Shown: piece after piece, positions 1-4,890 of the stretch
How the letters are laid out: the number at the start of each line of letters is the position of its first letter
Numbering within the stretch: the first letter of the stretch is position 1
Assembly (NCBI GenBank): GCA_029945495.1
Contig: JAQSCR010000513.1
Span: forward strand, 3,294 to 10,204
Source: Pseudolabrys sp.
GTDB taxonomy: Bacteria > Pseudomonadota > Alphaproteobacteria > Rhizobiales > Xanthobacteraceae
Reading direction: 5' to 3'
DNA length: 6,911 bases
Notes under the pieces: generated by a model
Told to the model about the DNA's origin: nothing
The model's input: the letters and a program-made list of their open reading frames with translations, nothing else
The model's database searches: none
Program-made: the position numbers and the translations under genes

Positions 1-2
1 CG

Positions 3-728
3 ATGACGGATCACGTGCTTGAGACCAACGGCAAAATTCGCGACGAACTCAGGATCGATGCGCCGCCCGCCGGCTCGCCGTTGCAATCCATCATCGCCGG
101 TTCGGCCGCGACCTCCGACCTGGTCATTGCCTGCGGCGTTATCCACGCCCGCTACGGTCAATCACTTGGGCTGTTCGACCGGCTCCGTGACGTGCTGGTC
201 GTCGATCTATCCGGCATCGCACAGGTCTCGGCCGCTTTCGACGGCATTTTCGGCGAGCAGTCGCAGCCCTTCGCTGGCAGCGCTACTATGATGAGCGCCC
301 TGATGACCCAATGCCTGGTGCACCTGTTCAGACGGCTGCCGCCCGAAGGCGAACAGGCTCTGCCGTGGCTTATGGCGCTCAAGGATCGCCGTCTGGCGCA
401 AGCGATAGACCTTGTCCTTAAGGATCCGGCAGCCGATCATTCGGTGGAGTCGCTGGCCGAGACGGCGTCAATGAGCCGCTCCAATTTCGCCGAGCGTTTC
501 GCCGCGGCCTTCGACCGTTCGCCGATGAGCTTTGTCCATCATATCCGGATGCAGCGCGCGGTCGAACTTCTCGAGCACGACAAGCTGTCGATCGATCAGA
601 TCGCAAACCGGGTCGGCTTTGCGAGCCGCAGCCACTTTTCGCGTGCTTTCAAACAGCACACTGGCGCTTCGCCGAACCTGTTCCGGCAGGCCGCTAATGT
701 CGGTGCGTTACCCGCGCCGGAGGGTTAA
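3..728 (+). CDS. AraC-family transcriptional regulator, 5'-partial at window edge
   Basis: DNA-binding transcription regulator of the AraC/XylS family; its effector and targets cannot be read from the sequence. The visible 241 residues hold the end of a cupin-type sensor domain (about residues 1-75) and, at about 128-228, the C-terminal double helix-turn-helix. The first helix-turn-helix is around 148-168 (SVESLAETASMSRSNFAERF). The second is around 196-217 and carries the family signature IANRVGFASRSHFSRAFKQ followed by G-x-S-P. Full-length relatives are about 300 aa, so roughly 60 N-terminal residues are missing. The ATG at position 3 is therefore probably internal and the gene most likely begins left of the window. 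It converges on the flavin-binding gene at 980-1603. Regulators of this class often sit beside the oxidoreductase genes they control, but no such link is shown here. The family call is sure; start and role are not. Confidence 0.88.
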   Translation: MTDHVLETNGKIRDELRIDAPPAGSPLQSIIAGSAATSDLVIACGVIHARYGQSLGLFDRLRDVLVVDLSGIAQVSAAFDGIFGEQSQPFAGSATMMSALMTQCLVHLFRRLPPEGEQALPWLMALKDRRLAQAIDLVLKDPAADHSVESLAETASMSRSNFAERFAAAFDRSPMSFVHHIRMQRAVELLEHDKLSIDQIANRVGFASRSHFSRAFKQHTGASPNLFRQAANVGALPAPEG

Positions 729-780
729 ACGGGAAGTAATCTCGGAGCGGAGTCGGCTGTTCTTTCCGAAAATCATACCT

Positions 781-803
781 CAAGGACGTAGGCCATGTCC
801 TTG
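781..803. repeat. Perfect 7-bp inverted repeat (hairpin) after the AraC gene
   Basis: CAAGGAC at 781-787 and GTCCTTG at 797-803 are exact inverted copies separated by 9 bases. They lie about 50 bases after the AraC-type stop codon. A short GACT tandem (three copies, 804-815) follows at once. There is no T-run, so a classic Rho-independent terminator is not supported. It could be a weak hairpin or a protein-binding dyad between the convergent genes. The rest of 729-979 shows no gene I can support. Confidence 0.35.
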
Positions 804-979
804 GACTGACTGACTGCTGCTCTTGCGAATAGCTCCGTTCAAGCGATGTTACTAATTGGAAGTCCCCCGGATGCGTTCGAACAGTACTCGCTCGGCAACG
901 GTGAAGACACTGACTGCACTTTCATCTCGAAGAATTCGCGGTAACGCATACAGCGGTCATGCGGGTTAAAATGGCCGTT

Positions 980-1603
980 TCACTCCGTCGACGGCTGCGC
1001 CGGGCGCCGGGTGAGTTCCGCCTCTAGTTCGGCGATCCGTGAGGTGAGAGGCGAGCTCATCGCGCGCACCTCGTCGAGTGTAAAGCGCTCGGTGATGTGC
1101 TGCGGACAGTTCCAGTCGAACCCTTCGATCTTAATCAAGAAGCCGCGTTCGACACGGGCGCGGTAGTCCGGCATTTCCAACCAGGACAGCGAATCCTGAT
1201 CATCGAGACCAACGATCTTCGCCCGCCCGAAGAGCTTGAGCCGCGTCTTATTCGCATAGTCCATGAAAAACAATGACACACGATCATCGGTCATCAGGTT
1301 TCCAACGCTGACATACTGCCGGTTGCCGCGGAAATCTGCGAAGCCGATCGTGGCCTCGTCGAGCGCGCGCACGAAACCCGTCGGCCCGCCACGATGCTGG
1401 ATATAAGGCCAGCCAGTCTCGCTGACCGTAGCCATATAGAATGAGTTGCGGGCCACTATGAACCCGGCCTCCGCCTCGCTCAGGAGATGGTTCTTGCTCT
1501 CCGGAGTATCCTCCATGCGGGCATAGGACATCCGGCTGCCGAGTTGTTCCTGCATCTTCTTTACCGTCGGTGTGAAGGCGATTTCCGCGAAACGATGCGA
1601 CAT
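980..1603 (-). CDS. Pyridoxamine 5'-phosphate oxidase-fold (FMN-binding) protein
   Basis: A 207-aa protein of the pyridoxamine-5'-phosphate-oxidase-like split-barrel family, cytosolic and probably binding FMN or a related flavin. Its substrate is unknown; these stand-alone members are not the vitamin B6 enzyme PdxH. The split-barrel core spans about residues 40-140, with the strand FYMATVSETGWPYIQHRGG, the stretch FADFRGNRQYVSVGN typical of phosphate/flavin contact, and the strands RVSLFFMDY and RLKLFGRAKI. The C-terminus is a charged helix (about 187-200, RIAELEAELTRR) that could be a short coiled coil. The start is well fixed: AGGAGG (1610-1615 on the top strand as CCTCCT) lies 6 bases before the ATG at 1601-1603. 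It lies 31 bases downstream of the broken DUF1348 gene on the same strand, so the two probably formed an operon. Loss of the DUF1348 5' end may have removed its promoter. Confidence 0.85.
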   Translation of the reverse strand: MSHRFAEIAFTPTVKKMQEQLGSRMSYARMEDTPESKNHLLSEAEAGFIVARNSFYMATVSETGWPYIQHRGGPTGFVRALDEATIGFADFRGNRQYVSVGNLMTDDRVSLFFMDYANKTRLKLFGRAKIVGLDDQDSLSWLEMPDYRARVERGFLIKIEGFDWNCPQHITERFTLDEVRAMSSPLTSRIAELEAELTRRPAQPSTE

Positions 1604-1634
1604 GACATTCCTCCTGAAGGCCGAAGCCCGCGGG

Positions 1635-1970
1635 TTAAAGTCCGAGATCGGATAGACCCGGGTGATCCGCGGGCCGCGGGCCTTGCGGCCAGCGAAACTT
1701 CCGGTCGTTCTCGCTAATCGCTTGATCGTTGATGCTCGCGAAGCGCAAGCGCATCAGCCCGCGTTCATCGGACTCCCAGTTCTCGTTGCCGTGGCTGCGG
1801 AACCAATTGCCAGCGTCATCGCGCCACTCGTATGCAAAGCGCACGGCGATGCGATTGTCGGCGAAGGCCCACAATTCCTTGATCAAACGATAGTCGAGTT
1901 CGCGCGCCAATTTTCGCGTCAGGAACGCGACAATCACCGGCCGCCCGACTGGGAATTCCGCGCGGTTACG
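1635..1970 (-). pseudogene. DUF1348 (SnoaL/NTF2-like) protein gene, 5'-truncated
   Basis: The 3' part of a DUF1348 gene, a small cone-shaped NTF2/SnoaL-like fold of unknown biochemical role. About 112 residues match the family as I remember it, beginning at RNRAEF and running through FLTRKLARELDYRLIKELW, the strand IAVRFAYEWRDDAGNWF, GNENWE and the usual C-terminus DHPGLSDLGL. Intact members are about 155 aa, so roughly 40 N-terminal residues are gone. The reading frame stays open to an ATG at 2025-2027, but the 19 residues this adds do not resemble the family. They are antisense to an Hpt-like gene and have no good ribosome site, so that start is probably accidental. The gene sits just upstream of the PNPOx-fold gene in the same direction. 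It is called a pseudogene because of the missing 5' end; a shortened product cannot be excluded. Confidence 0.75.
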
Positions 1971-1980
1971 TTCTGCAGTT
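1962..1980. other. Junction between two truncated genes (rearrangement scar)
   Basis: To the left, family-like residues of DUF1348 (minus strand) end at about 1970. To the right, Hpt-like residues (plus strand) begin at about 1970. Both genes lack their 5' ends at the same place, as expected if a deletion removed the space between two divergent genes together with their starts and promoters. No direct repeat, IS end or other mobile-element remnant is visible at the join. Confidence 0.5.
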
Positions 1981-2227
1981 GTTCGATCGCCAAGCCGCAA
2001 CGCTGATGACAAGGATGCGCACCGCATCTCCTGCGTTGGCTTTTTCGCTCGCTCATACGCTCAAGATGTCCGCTCGCAGCGTTGGTGCCTGGCATGTTGC
2101 TTGGGCAGCGGAATCGGTCGAACTTGCCGACGGGATTGCCGCCGAAGCCGAATTAGCGCAAGCACGACTTGTCGCAGCCGTAGACGAGGCCCGATTGGTG
2201 ATCGCCGAACTTCTTCGGGCGCACTGA
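1970..2227 (+). pseudogene. Histidine phosphotransfer (Hpt) domain protein, 5'-truncated
   Basis: The C-terminal part of a small Hpt-domain protein, which relays phosphate between a hybrid kinase and a response regulator. The visible frame runs V-L-Q-L-F-D-R-Q from about 1970 and carries the Hpt signature A-H-T-L-K-M-S-A-R-S-V-G-A-W. The phospho-accepting histidine is the CAT codon at 2054-2056, with the usual K three residues on and G eight residues after the lysine. A second, alanine-rich amphipathic helix pair follows to the stop at 2225-2227. Free Hpt proteins of this type are about 110-120 aa; about 85 codons remain, so the first helix is lost. There is no credible start: a TTG at 1979 lacks a clear ribosome site. 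Similarity ends at the same base region where the opposite-strand DUF1348 homology ends. Identification rests on the motif and helix pattern only. Confidence 0.6.
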
Positions 2228-2385
2228 CTGAACACTTGGACTCTGGGACTTGTGATTTCATGAACCCGACCCTGTCGATCGGCGCTCATGGCGCAAAGAG
2301 TGAACCTGCCCGGATTCGCTTCAAATTGAACTTTATGCCGAGATATGCTGATTAACGTTCACGACACTCCGAAGGAAAAGCGCTA

Positions 2386-2670
2386 ATGATCAAAGCTGTG
2401 TGGAACGGGACGGTCGTTGCCGAATCGGAGCGAACGGAAATAGTCGAAGGCAATCATTATTTTCCGCCCGAAACGCTCCATACGGAACACTTTCAGTCGA
2501 GCGACAAGAAAACAGTATGCCCCTGGAAGGGGGTAGCTCACTACTATTCGCTTATTGTCGATGGCCAGAGCAATGTAAATGCGGCCTGGTATTACCCCAG
2601 TCCGAAGCCAGAAGCCAAAAGGATCGCCGGCATGGTAGCATTCTGGAAAGGCGTACTAATTGAAAAGTAG
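2386..2670 (+). CDS. DUF427 domain-containing protein
   Basis: A complete 94-aa protein that is a single DUF427 domain, a small beta-rich fold of unknown biochemical function that is common in bacteria and fungi. Family marks are the opening KAVWNGTVVAES, then VEGNHYFPPE (about 21-30), TVCPWKGVAHYYSL (about 43-56) and the closing AAWYYPSPKPEAKRIAGMV with FWKGV. The strictly conserved C-P-W-K-G is present. Length equals the family norm, so it looks intact. The ATG at 2386 is preceded by AAGGA (2372-2376) at 9 bases spacing. About 158 bases separate it from the Hpt fragment upstream, with no clear promoter that I would defend, and the NrtS-like gene begins 47 bases after its stop. The two may be co-transcribed, though no functional link is known to me. 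Confidence 0.9.
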   Translation: MIKAVWNGTVVAESERTEIVEGNHYFPPETLHTEHFQSSDKKTVCPWKGVAHYYSLIVDGQSNVNAAWYYPSPKPEAKRIAGMVAFWKGVLIEK

Positions 2671-2717
2671 TTTAGGTTTCGTCGCCCCTGTTCCGGCGCT
2701 AAGTAAAATATACTGCC

Positions 2718-2948
2718 ATGTCAACGTTTAGGCATGCGTGCCGATGCGCGTGTAGTGATGGTATCCCCAGGCGGTCGTTCTACGTTGCGCTCGTCGTTGG
2801 CACAATCCTGAACTTGATTAATCAGGGCGACGCCCTTTTTGGGCTCCATGCAATCAACGTTACGAAGATAATTCTGACATATTTGGTGCCATACGGAGTC
2901 AGCACTTACGGTGCAGTTTCCTATCAGCTCTCTCGACCAAAAGGTTGA
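2718..2948 (+). CDS. nrtS: NrtS-like nitrate/nitrite transporter family small membrane protein
   Basis: A 76-aa membrane protein resembling the NrtS family, whose cyanobacterial members form a small nitrate/nitrite transporter. Two hydrophobic segments are visible. The first is at about residues 21-38 and leads into the motif VVGTILNLINQGDALFG. The second is at about 47-66, with the conserved ILTYLVPYGVSTYGAV. The first ends in the polar N-x-I-N-Q-G-D stretch typical of the family. The residues before it include three closely spaced cysteines (C8, C10, C12), which I do not recall as a family feature. No strong ribosome site precedes the ATG at 2718, so the true start could differ slightly. 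It follows the DUF427 gene at 47 bases. Base composition is more AT-rich than the left part of the window. The family call is from motif memory; the transport role in this organism is inferred. Confidence 0.75.
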   Translation: MSTFRHACRCACSDGIPRRSFYVALVVGTILNLINQGDALFGLHAINVTKIILTYLVPYGVSTYGAVSYQLSRPKG

Positions 2949-3444
2949 ACACCAATAAATCCACAGACCCAGCGGCTGAGGCGACCGCAGTTGCCAAAAT
3001 TTCAGCCCTGCGCAGTGCGCCATGTCGGCGGCTTGCAGTCCGCATGATCCGCGATAGCGTGAAAATAGGGAGTCATTCTTGATTGGGCGAATGGCCTCCC
3101 CGTCCTACGGACCGGCGCTATGTGCGGTCGCCTTTCATCTTCTAGATCCTTTTATTTGGCCGCACTCACGGAAACAACCGTTGAGCCATTGAACCTCACC
3201 GCGTCAGCTCGGTTAAAGCTTGGGCCGGCGACCTGCCAGCTGGAAATTCCCCCAAAGGTCGAAGGCCCGCAATTCGACTTCGACTAGCGAACCGATCAAG
3301 CTGTGTAACTCCCAGCTTAAAAGAAGTGAGACAAGCGCATGTCGGCTTCCTCGAAGCTGTAAATCAGCAGGATATAGAATCACATTCTTTGAGGAAATTC
3401 TTTCGTGGGTTTTTGAATTAATTTTGTCCCGCCTGATGTTGCCT
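2949..3444. other. Gene-poor spacer between nrtS-like gene and merR
   Basis: About 500 bases without a gene I can support. Long frames here lack family-like content, good starts and ribosome sites. One inverted repeat is visible: GTGCGGTC at 3122-3129 against GGCCGCAC at 3158-3165 (one wobble pair, 28-base loop), not followed by a T-run. The right part (about 3330-3440) is more AT-rich than its surroundings. One frame at 3293-3421 reads as a plausible protein tail but matches nothing I know. The spacer marks the boundary of the mercury island. Confidence 0.5.
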
Positions 3445-3897
3445 TTAGCCAAGTCCAATCTGAATATCGGGAACGCACTGTATGTCCAGAATGTCTAGCA
3501 CAGGGCAAACAGGCGCTGCGGTCCCCGTGCATTGCGCAACCGTTTCCGCCAACAACAGTTCCAACTTGCGAAGATCGACGATCTTCGCGCGGATATCGTC
3601 GAGGTGATGGGCGGCAATCTCGCGAACTTCGCGACACGATGCCTTCTCAGGCCCGCCAAGCCGGATGAGCTCGCGTATTTCATCAAGAGAGAATCCTAAC
3701 TCGCGCGAACGCCGTACAAAGCCCAGAATGCGGAGGTGGGTAGGTTCATAGACGCGACGCCCCCCTGCTGTGCGTGGAGGCAACGGTAACATCTTGATCC
3801 GTTCATAATAGCGTATCGTTTCAATGTTCACGCCGGTCAGCTTCGATAGTTCCCCAATTGGCAGACCGTCCGCTCGCGAAGTCGTGATCACACGCAT
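3445..3897 (-). CDS. merR: MerR, Hg(II)-responsive transcriptional regulator
   Basis: The metal-sensing switch of the operon: as a dimer it bends the promoter DNA, represses without mercury and activates when Hg(II) binds. From the ATG at 3895-3897 the protein has 150 aa, near the usual 144. The winged helix-turn-helix (about 12-80) shows LPIGELSKLTGVNIETIRYY, then GGRRVY and the ELGFSLDEIRELIRL stretch. A long dimer helix follows (about 88-120). The three mercury-binding cysteines are C88, C123 and C131 (the last in APVCPVL); a further cysteine, C141, lies near the C-terminus. This start has AAGGA (3905-3909 as TCCTT) at 7 bases spacing; the frame also opens upstream to 3945, but that would run through the operator. 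It is transcribed away from merT and should repress itself because its promoter overlaps the shared dyad. CadR/PbrR/ZntR relatives are less likely given the neighbours. Confidence 0.93.
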   Translation of the reverse strand: MRVITTSRADGLPIGELSKLTGVNIETIRYYERIKMLPLPPRTAGGRRVYEPTHLRILGFVRRSRELGFSLDEIRELIRLGGPEKASCREVREIAAHHLDDIRAKIVDLRKLELLLAETVAQCTGTAAPVCPVLDILDIQCVPDIQIGLG

Positions 3898-3907
3898 GAG
3901 AAAGTCC

Positions 3908-3938
3908 TTGCTTCTGTAGTTACTACAGGATGCACCTT
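3908..3938 (+). promoter_or_regulatory. MerR operator and merT promoter
   Basis: The dyad CTGTAG-TTA-CTACAG (3914-3928) is a perfect 6+6 inverted repeat. It directly follows a -35-like TTGCTT (3908-3913) and sits in a 19-base spacer before a poor -10 (CACCTT, 3933-3938). This is the layout of MerR-controlled promoters, whose over-long spacer is corrected by MerR-Hg twisting. Transcription would begin at about 3945, very near the first merT ATG (see merT). The poor -10 hexamer fits strong dependence on the activator. Confidence 0.75.
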
Positions 3939-3952
3939 TTCGCATATGACAA
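3924..3952 (-). promoter_or_regulatory. Probable merR promoter overlapping the operator
   Basis: On the minus strand TTGTCA (3947-3952) and CCTGTA (3924-3929) are separated by 17 bases and would serve merR. The -10 lies inside the right arm of the MerR dyad, so MerR binding should repress its own gene, as in characterised mer operons. Hexamer matches are moderate. Confidence 0.4.
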
Positions 3953-4332
3953 TCAATGACGAAAAACTAGAGATAGGTTCCCAACGGAGGCCAATGTTGA
4001 TGGCGGCGGCCGGTTTAGTCGGCGCACTCGCCGCTTCATCCTGCTGTATCCTACCGCTGGTCCTTTTCGGCTTGGGCGTGAGCGGTGCTTGGATCGGAAA
4101 CTTCACGCAGCTTGCACCGTACCAACCTTACTTCATTGCGGTGACGCTTGCGTTTCTCGCTTGCGGGTATTGGCTGGTCTACCGCTCATCGCAGCTTGCG
4201 TGCGCCGGTAGCGCGGCTTGCGCGCGGCCTTTGCCAAACCGGCTGATGAAAGCAAGTCTTATTGTGGCGACGGCGCTCATTGTCGCGGCCTTGGGTTTTG
4301 ATTTCCTTGCGCCCTTGCTACTCAACTTATGA
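3946..4332 (+). CDS. merT: MerT, inner-membrane mercuric ion transporter
   Basis: Inner-membrane protein that takes Hg(II) from MerP and passes it to the cytoplasm through cysteine pairs. The 128-aa frame holds three hydrophobic segments, about 19-44, 61-79 and 103-123. The vicinal pair C33-C34 lies in the first (SSCCILPL). C86 and C92 lie in the cytoplasmic loop (ACAGSAACARP). The motif VSGAWIGNFTQLAPYQPYF is the MerT hallmark. Start choice is open. ATG 3946 has no ribosome site and lies almost on the predicted transcript start. GGAGG (3986-3990) lies 9 bases before the ATG at 4000 (residue 19), and another ATG at 3994 is only 3 bases from it. The later start still keeps all three segments. 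The stop codon overlaps an out-of-frame ATG, and merP follows at 4347. It is the first gene of the operon. Confidence 0.92.
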   Translation: MTINDEKLEIGSQRRPMLMAAAGLVGALAASSCCILPLVLFGLGVSGAWIGNFTQLAPYQPYFIAVTLAFLACGYWLVYRSSQLACAGSAACARPLPNRLMKASLIVATALIVAALGFDFLAPLLLNL

Positions 4333-4346
4333 ACGGAGAACGCCTT

Positions 4347-4631
4347 ATGACTAAGCTAATTTCTTGTGTAGCCTTCACACTCGGTCTTCTTGGTACGTCC
4401 ACAGCCTTCGCTGGCGAGAGAACCGTCACGCTGGCTGTGCAGAACATGTATTGCGCGGCATGCCCGTACACCGTCAAATCCAGTCTCGAAGCTGTGCCGG
4501 GCGTCACCAAAGTTGCCGTATCATTCAAAAACAAGACGGCTGTCGTGACCTATGACGACGTCAAGGCCGACCTAAAGGCTCTCACGCTTGCAACCACGAC
4601 TGCGGGCTATCCCTCCGCACCGAAAAGCTGA
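4347..4631 (+). CDS. merP: MerP, periplasmic mercuric ion-binding protein
   Basis: Periplasmic Hg(II) scavenger that hands the ion to the membrane transporters. From the ATG at 4347 it has 94 aa, close to the usual 91. A signal peptide covers about residues 1-22 (hydrophobic core CVAFTLGLLGTSTAFA, likely cleavage after A-F-A). It is followed by one heavy-metal-associated (HMA) domain with the binding motif N-M-Y-C-A-A-C (C36, C39). The family usually has G-M-T-C-x-x-C, so N and Y are substitutions outside the metal ligands. The remaining ferredoxin-like fold is recognisable (VKSSLEAVPGVTKVAVSF, then VVTYDD and the closing TTTAGYPS). The start is chosen over the in-frame ATG at 4329 because GGAG (4335-4338) lies 8 bases before it and because it gives a clean signal peptide. 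It lies 14 bases after merT and 7 before the next gene. Confidence 0.93.
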   Translation: MTKLISCVAFTLGLLGTSTAFAGERTVTLAVQNMYCAACPYTVKSSLEAVPGVTKVAVSFKNKTAVVTYDDVKADLKALTLATTTAGYPSAPKS

Positions 4632-4638
4632 GCCTTCC

Positions 4639-4890
4639 ATGAGCGATTGCACCTCCACGGGAGCTTTGGTCGTAGCCGGTACGCTCGCAGTGATCTGCTG
4701 CGCCGGGCCGTTGCTCATTGCGGCGATTGGGACTGCGGCGCTGACGGGTTGGCTCACGAACTCTGCGTACATCCTGGTTCCGGCACTCCTCATCGGTCTC
4801 GGGTTGGGCACCCTCTGGTTCTACCGCCGCCGTGTCGCCGCGAACGCCCAGCACGATTTTATTCCTCACGACCGAGGCGCCAAGTTATGA
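4639..4890 (+). CDS. MerF-like small mercury transport protein (first copy)
   Basis: An 83-aa membrane protein with two hydrophobic helices (about 8-33 and 41-62) ending in Y-R-R-R on the inner side. A vicinal cysteine pair C20-C21 sits in the first helix (VICCAGPLL), followed by the glycine/alanine-rich stretch and T-G-W-L turn of MerF proteins. This suits a second Hg(II) entry route next to MerT. The second, C-terminal cysteine pair of classic MerF is absent; the tail is basic/polar and cysteine-free, while an extra C4 is near the N-terminus. It starts 7 bases after merP with only a weak ribosome site, so translational coupling is likely. Its stop overlaps the next start (ATGA at 4887-4890). 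It resembles the following MerF domain in layout, so it may be a diverged duplicate. The MerF-like class is fairly sure; the exact name is not. Confidence 0.75.
   Translation: MSDCTSTGALVVAGTLAVICCAGPLLIAAIGTAALTGWLTNSAYILVPALLIGLGLGTLWFYRRRVAANAQHDFIPHDRGAKL

Noticed and set aside
839..949. Short minus-strand frame (36 codons) and a neighbouring protein-like tail downstream of the PNPOx-fold gene
   Set aside because: Too short, no ribosome site, and two frames look equally plausible; no family recognised.
1979..2027. Extending the DUF1348 frame to an ATG at 2025-2027 as a normal 130-aa gene
   Set aside because: The added N-terminal residues do not resemble the family, are antisense to Hpt-like coding sequence, and no ribosome site precedes the ATG.
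3220..3498. Plus-strand 92-codon and minus-strand 81-codon frames in the spacer before merR
   Set aside because: No recognisable domain, no ribosome site, overlapping each other, and one runs into the 3' end of merR.
3898..3945. Longer MerR with 16 extra N-terminal residues starting at 3945
   Set aside because: It would place coding sequence across the operator dyad; the ATG at 3895-3897 has a good ribosome site and gives the family length.
4647..4886. Upstream extension of the MerF-MerA frame to 4647 (644 aa)
   Set aside because: This part is the out-of-frame shadow of the first MerF-like gene; its composition is not protein-like and the ATG at 4887 has a good ribosome site and begins a normal MerF.
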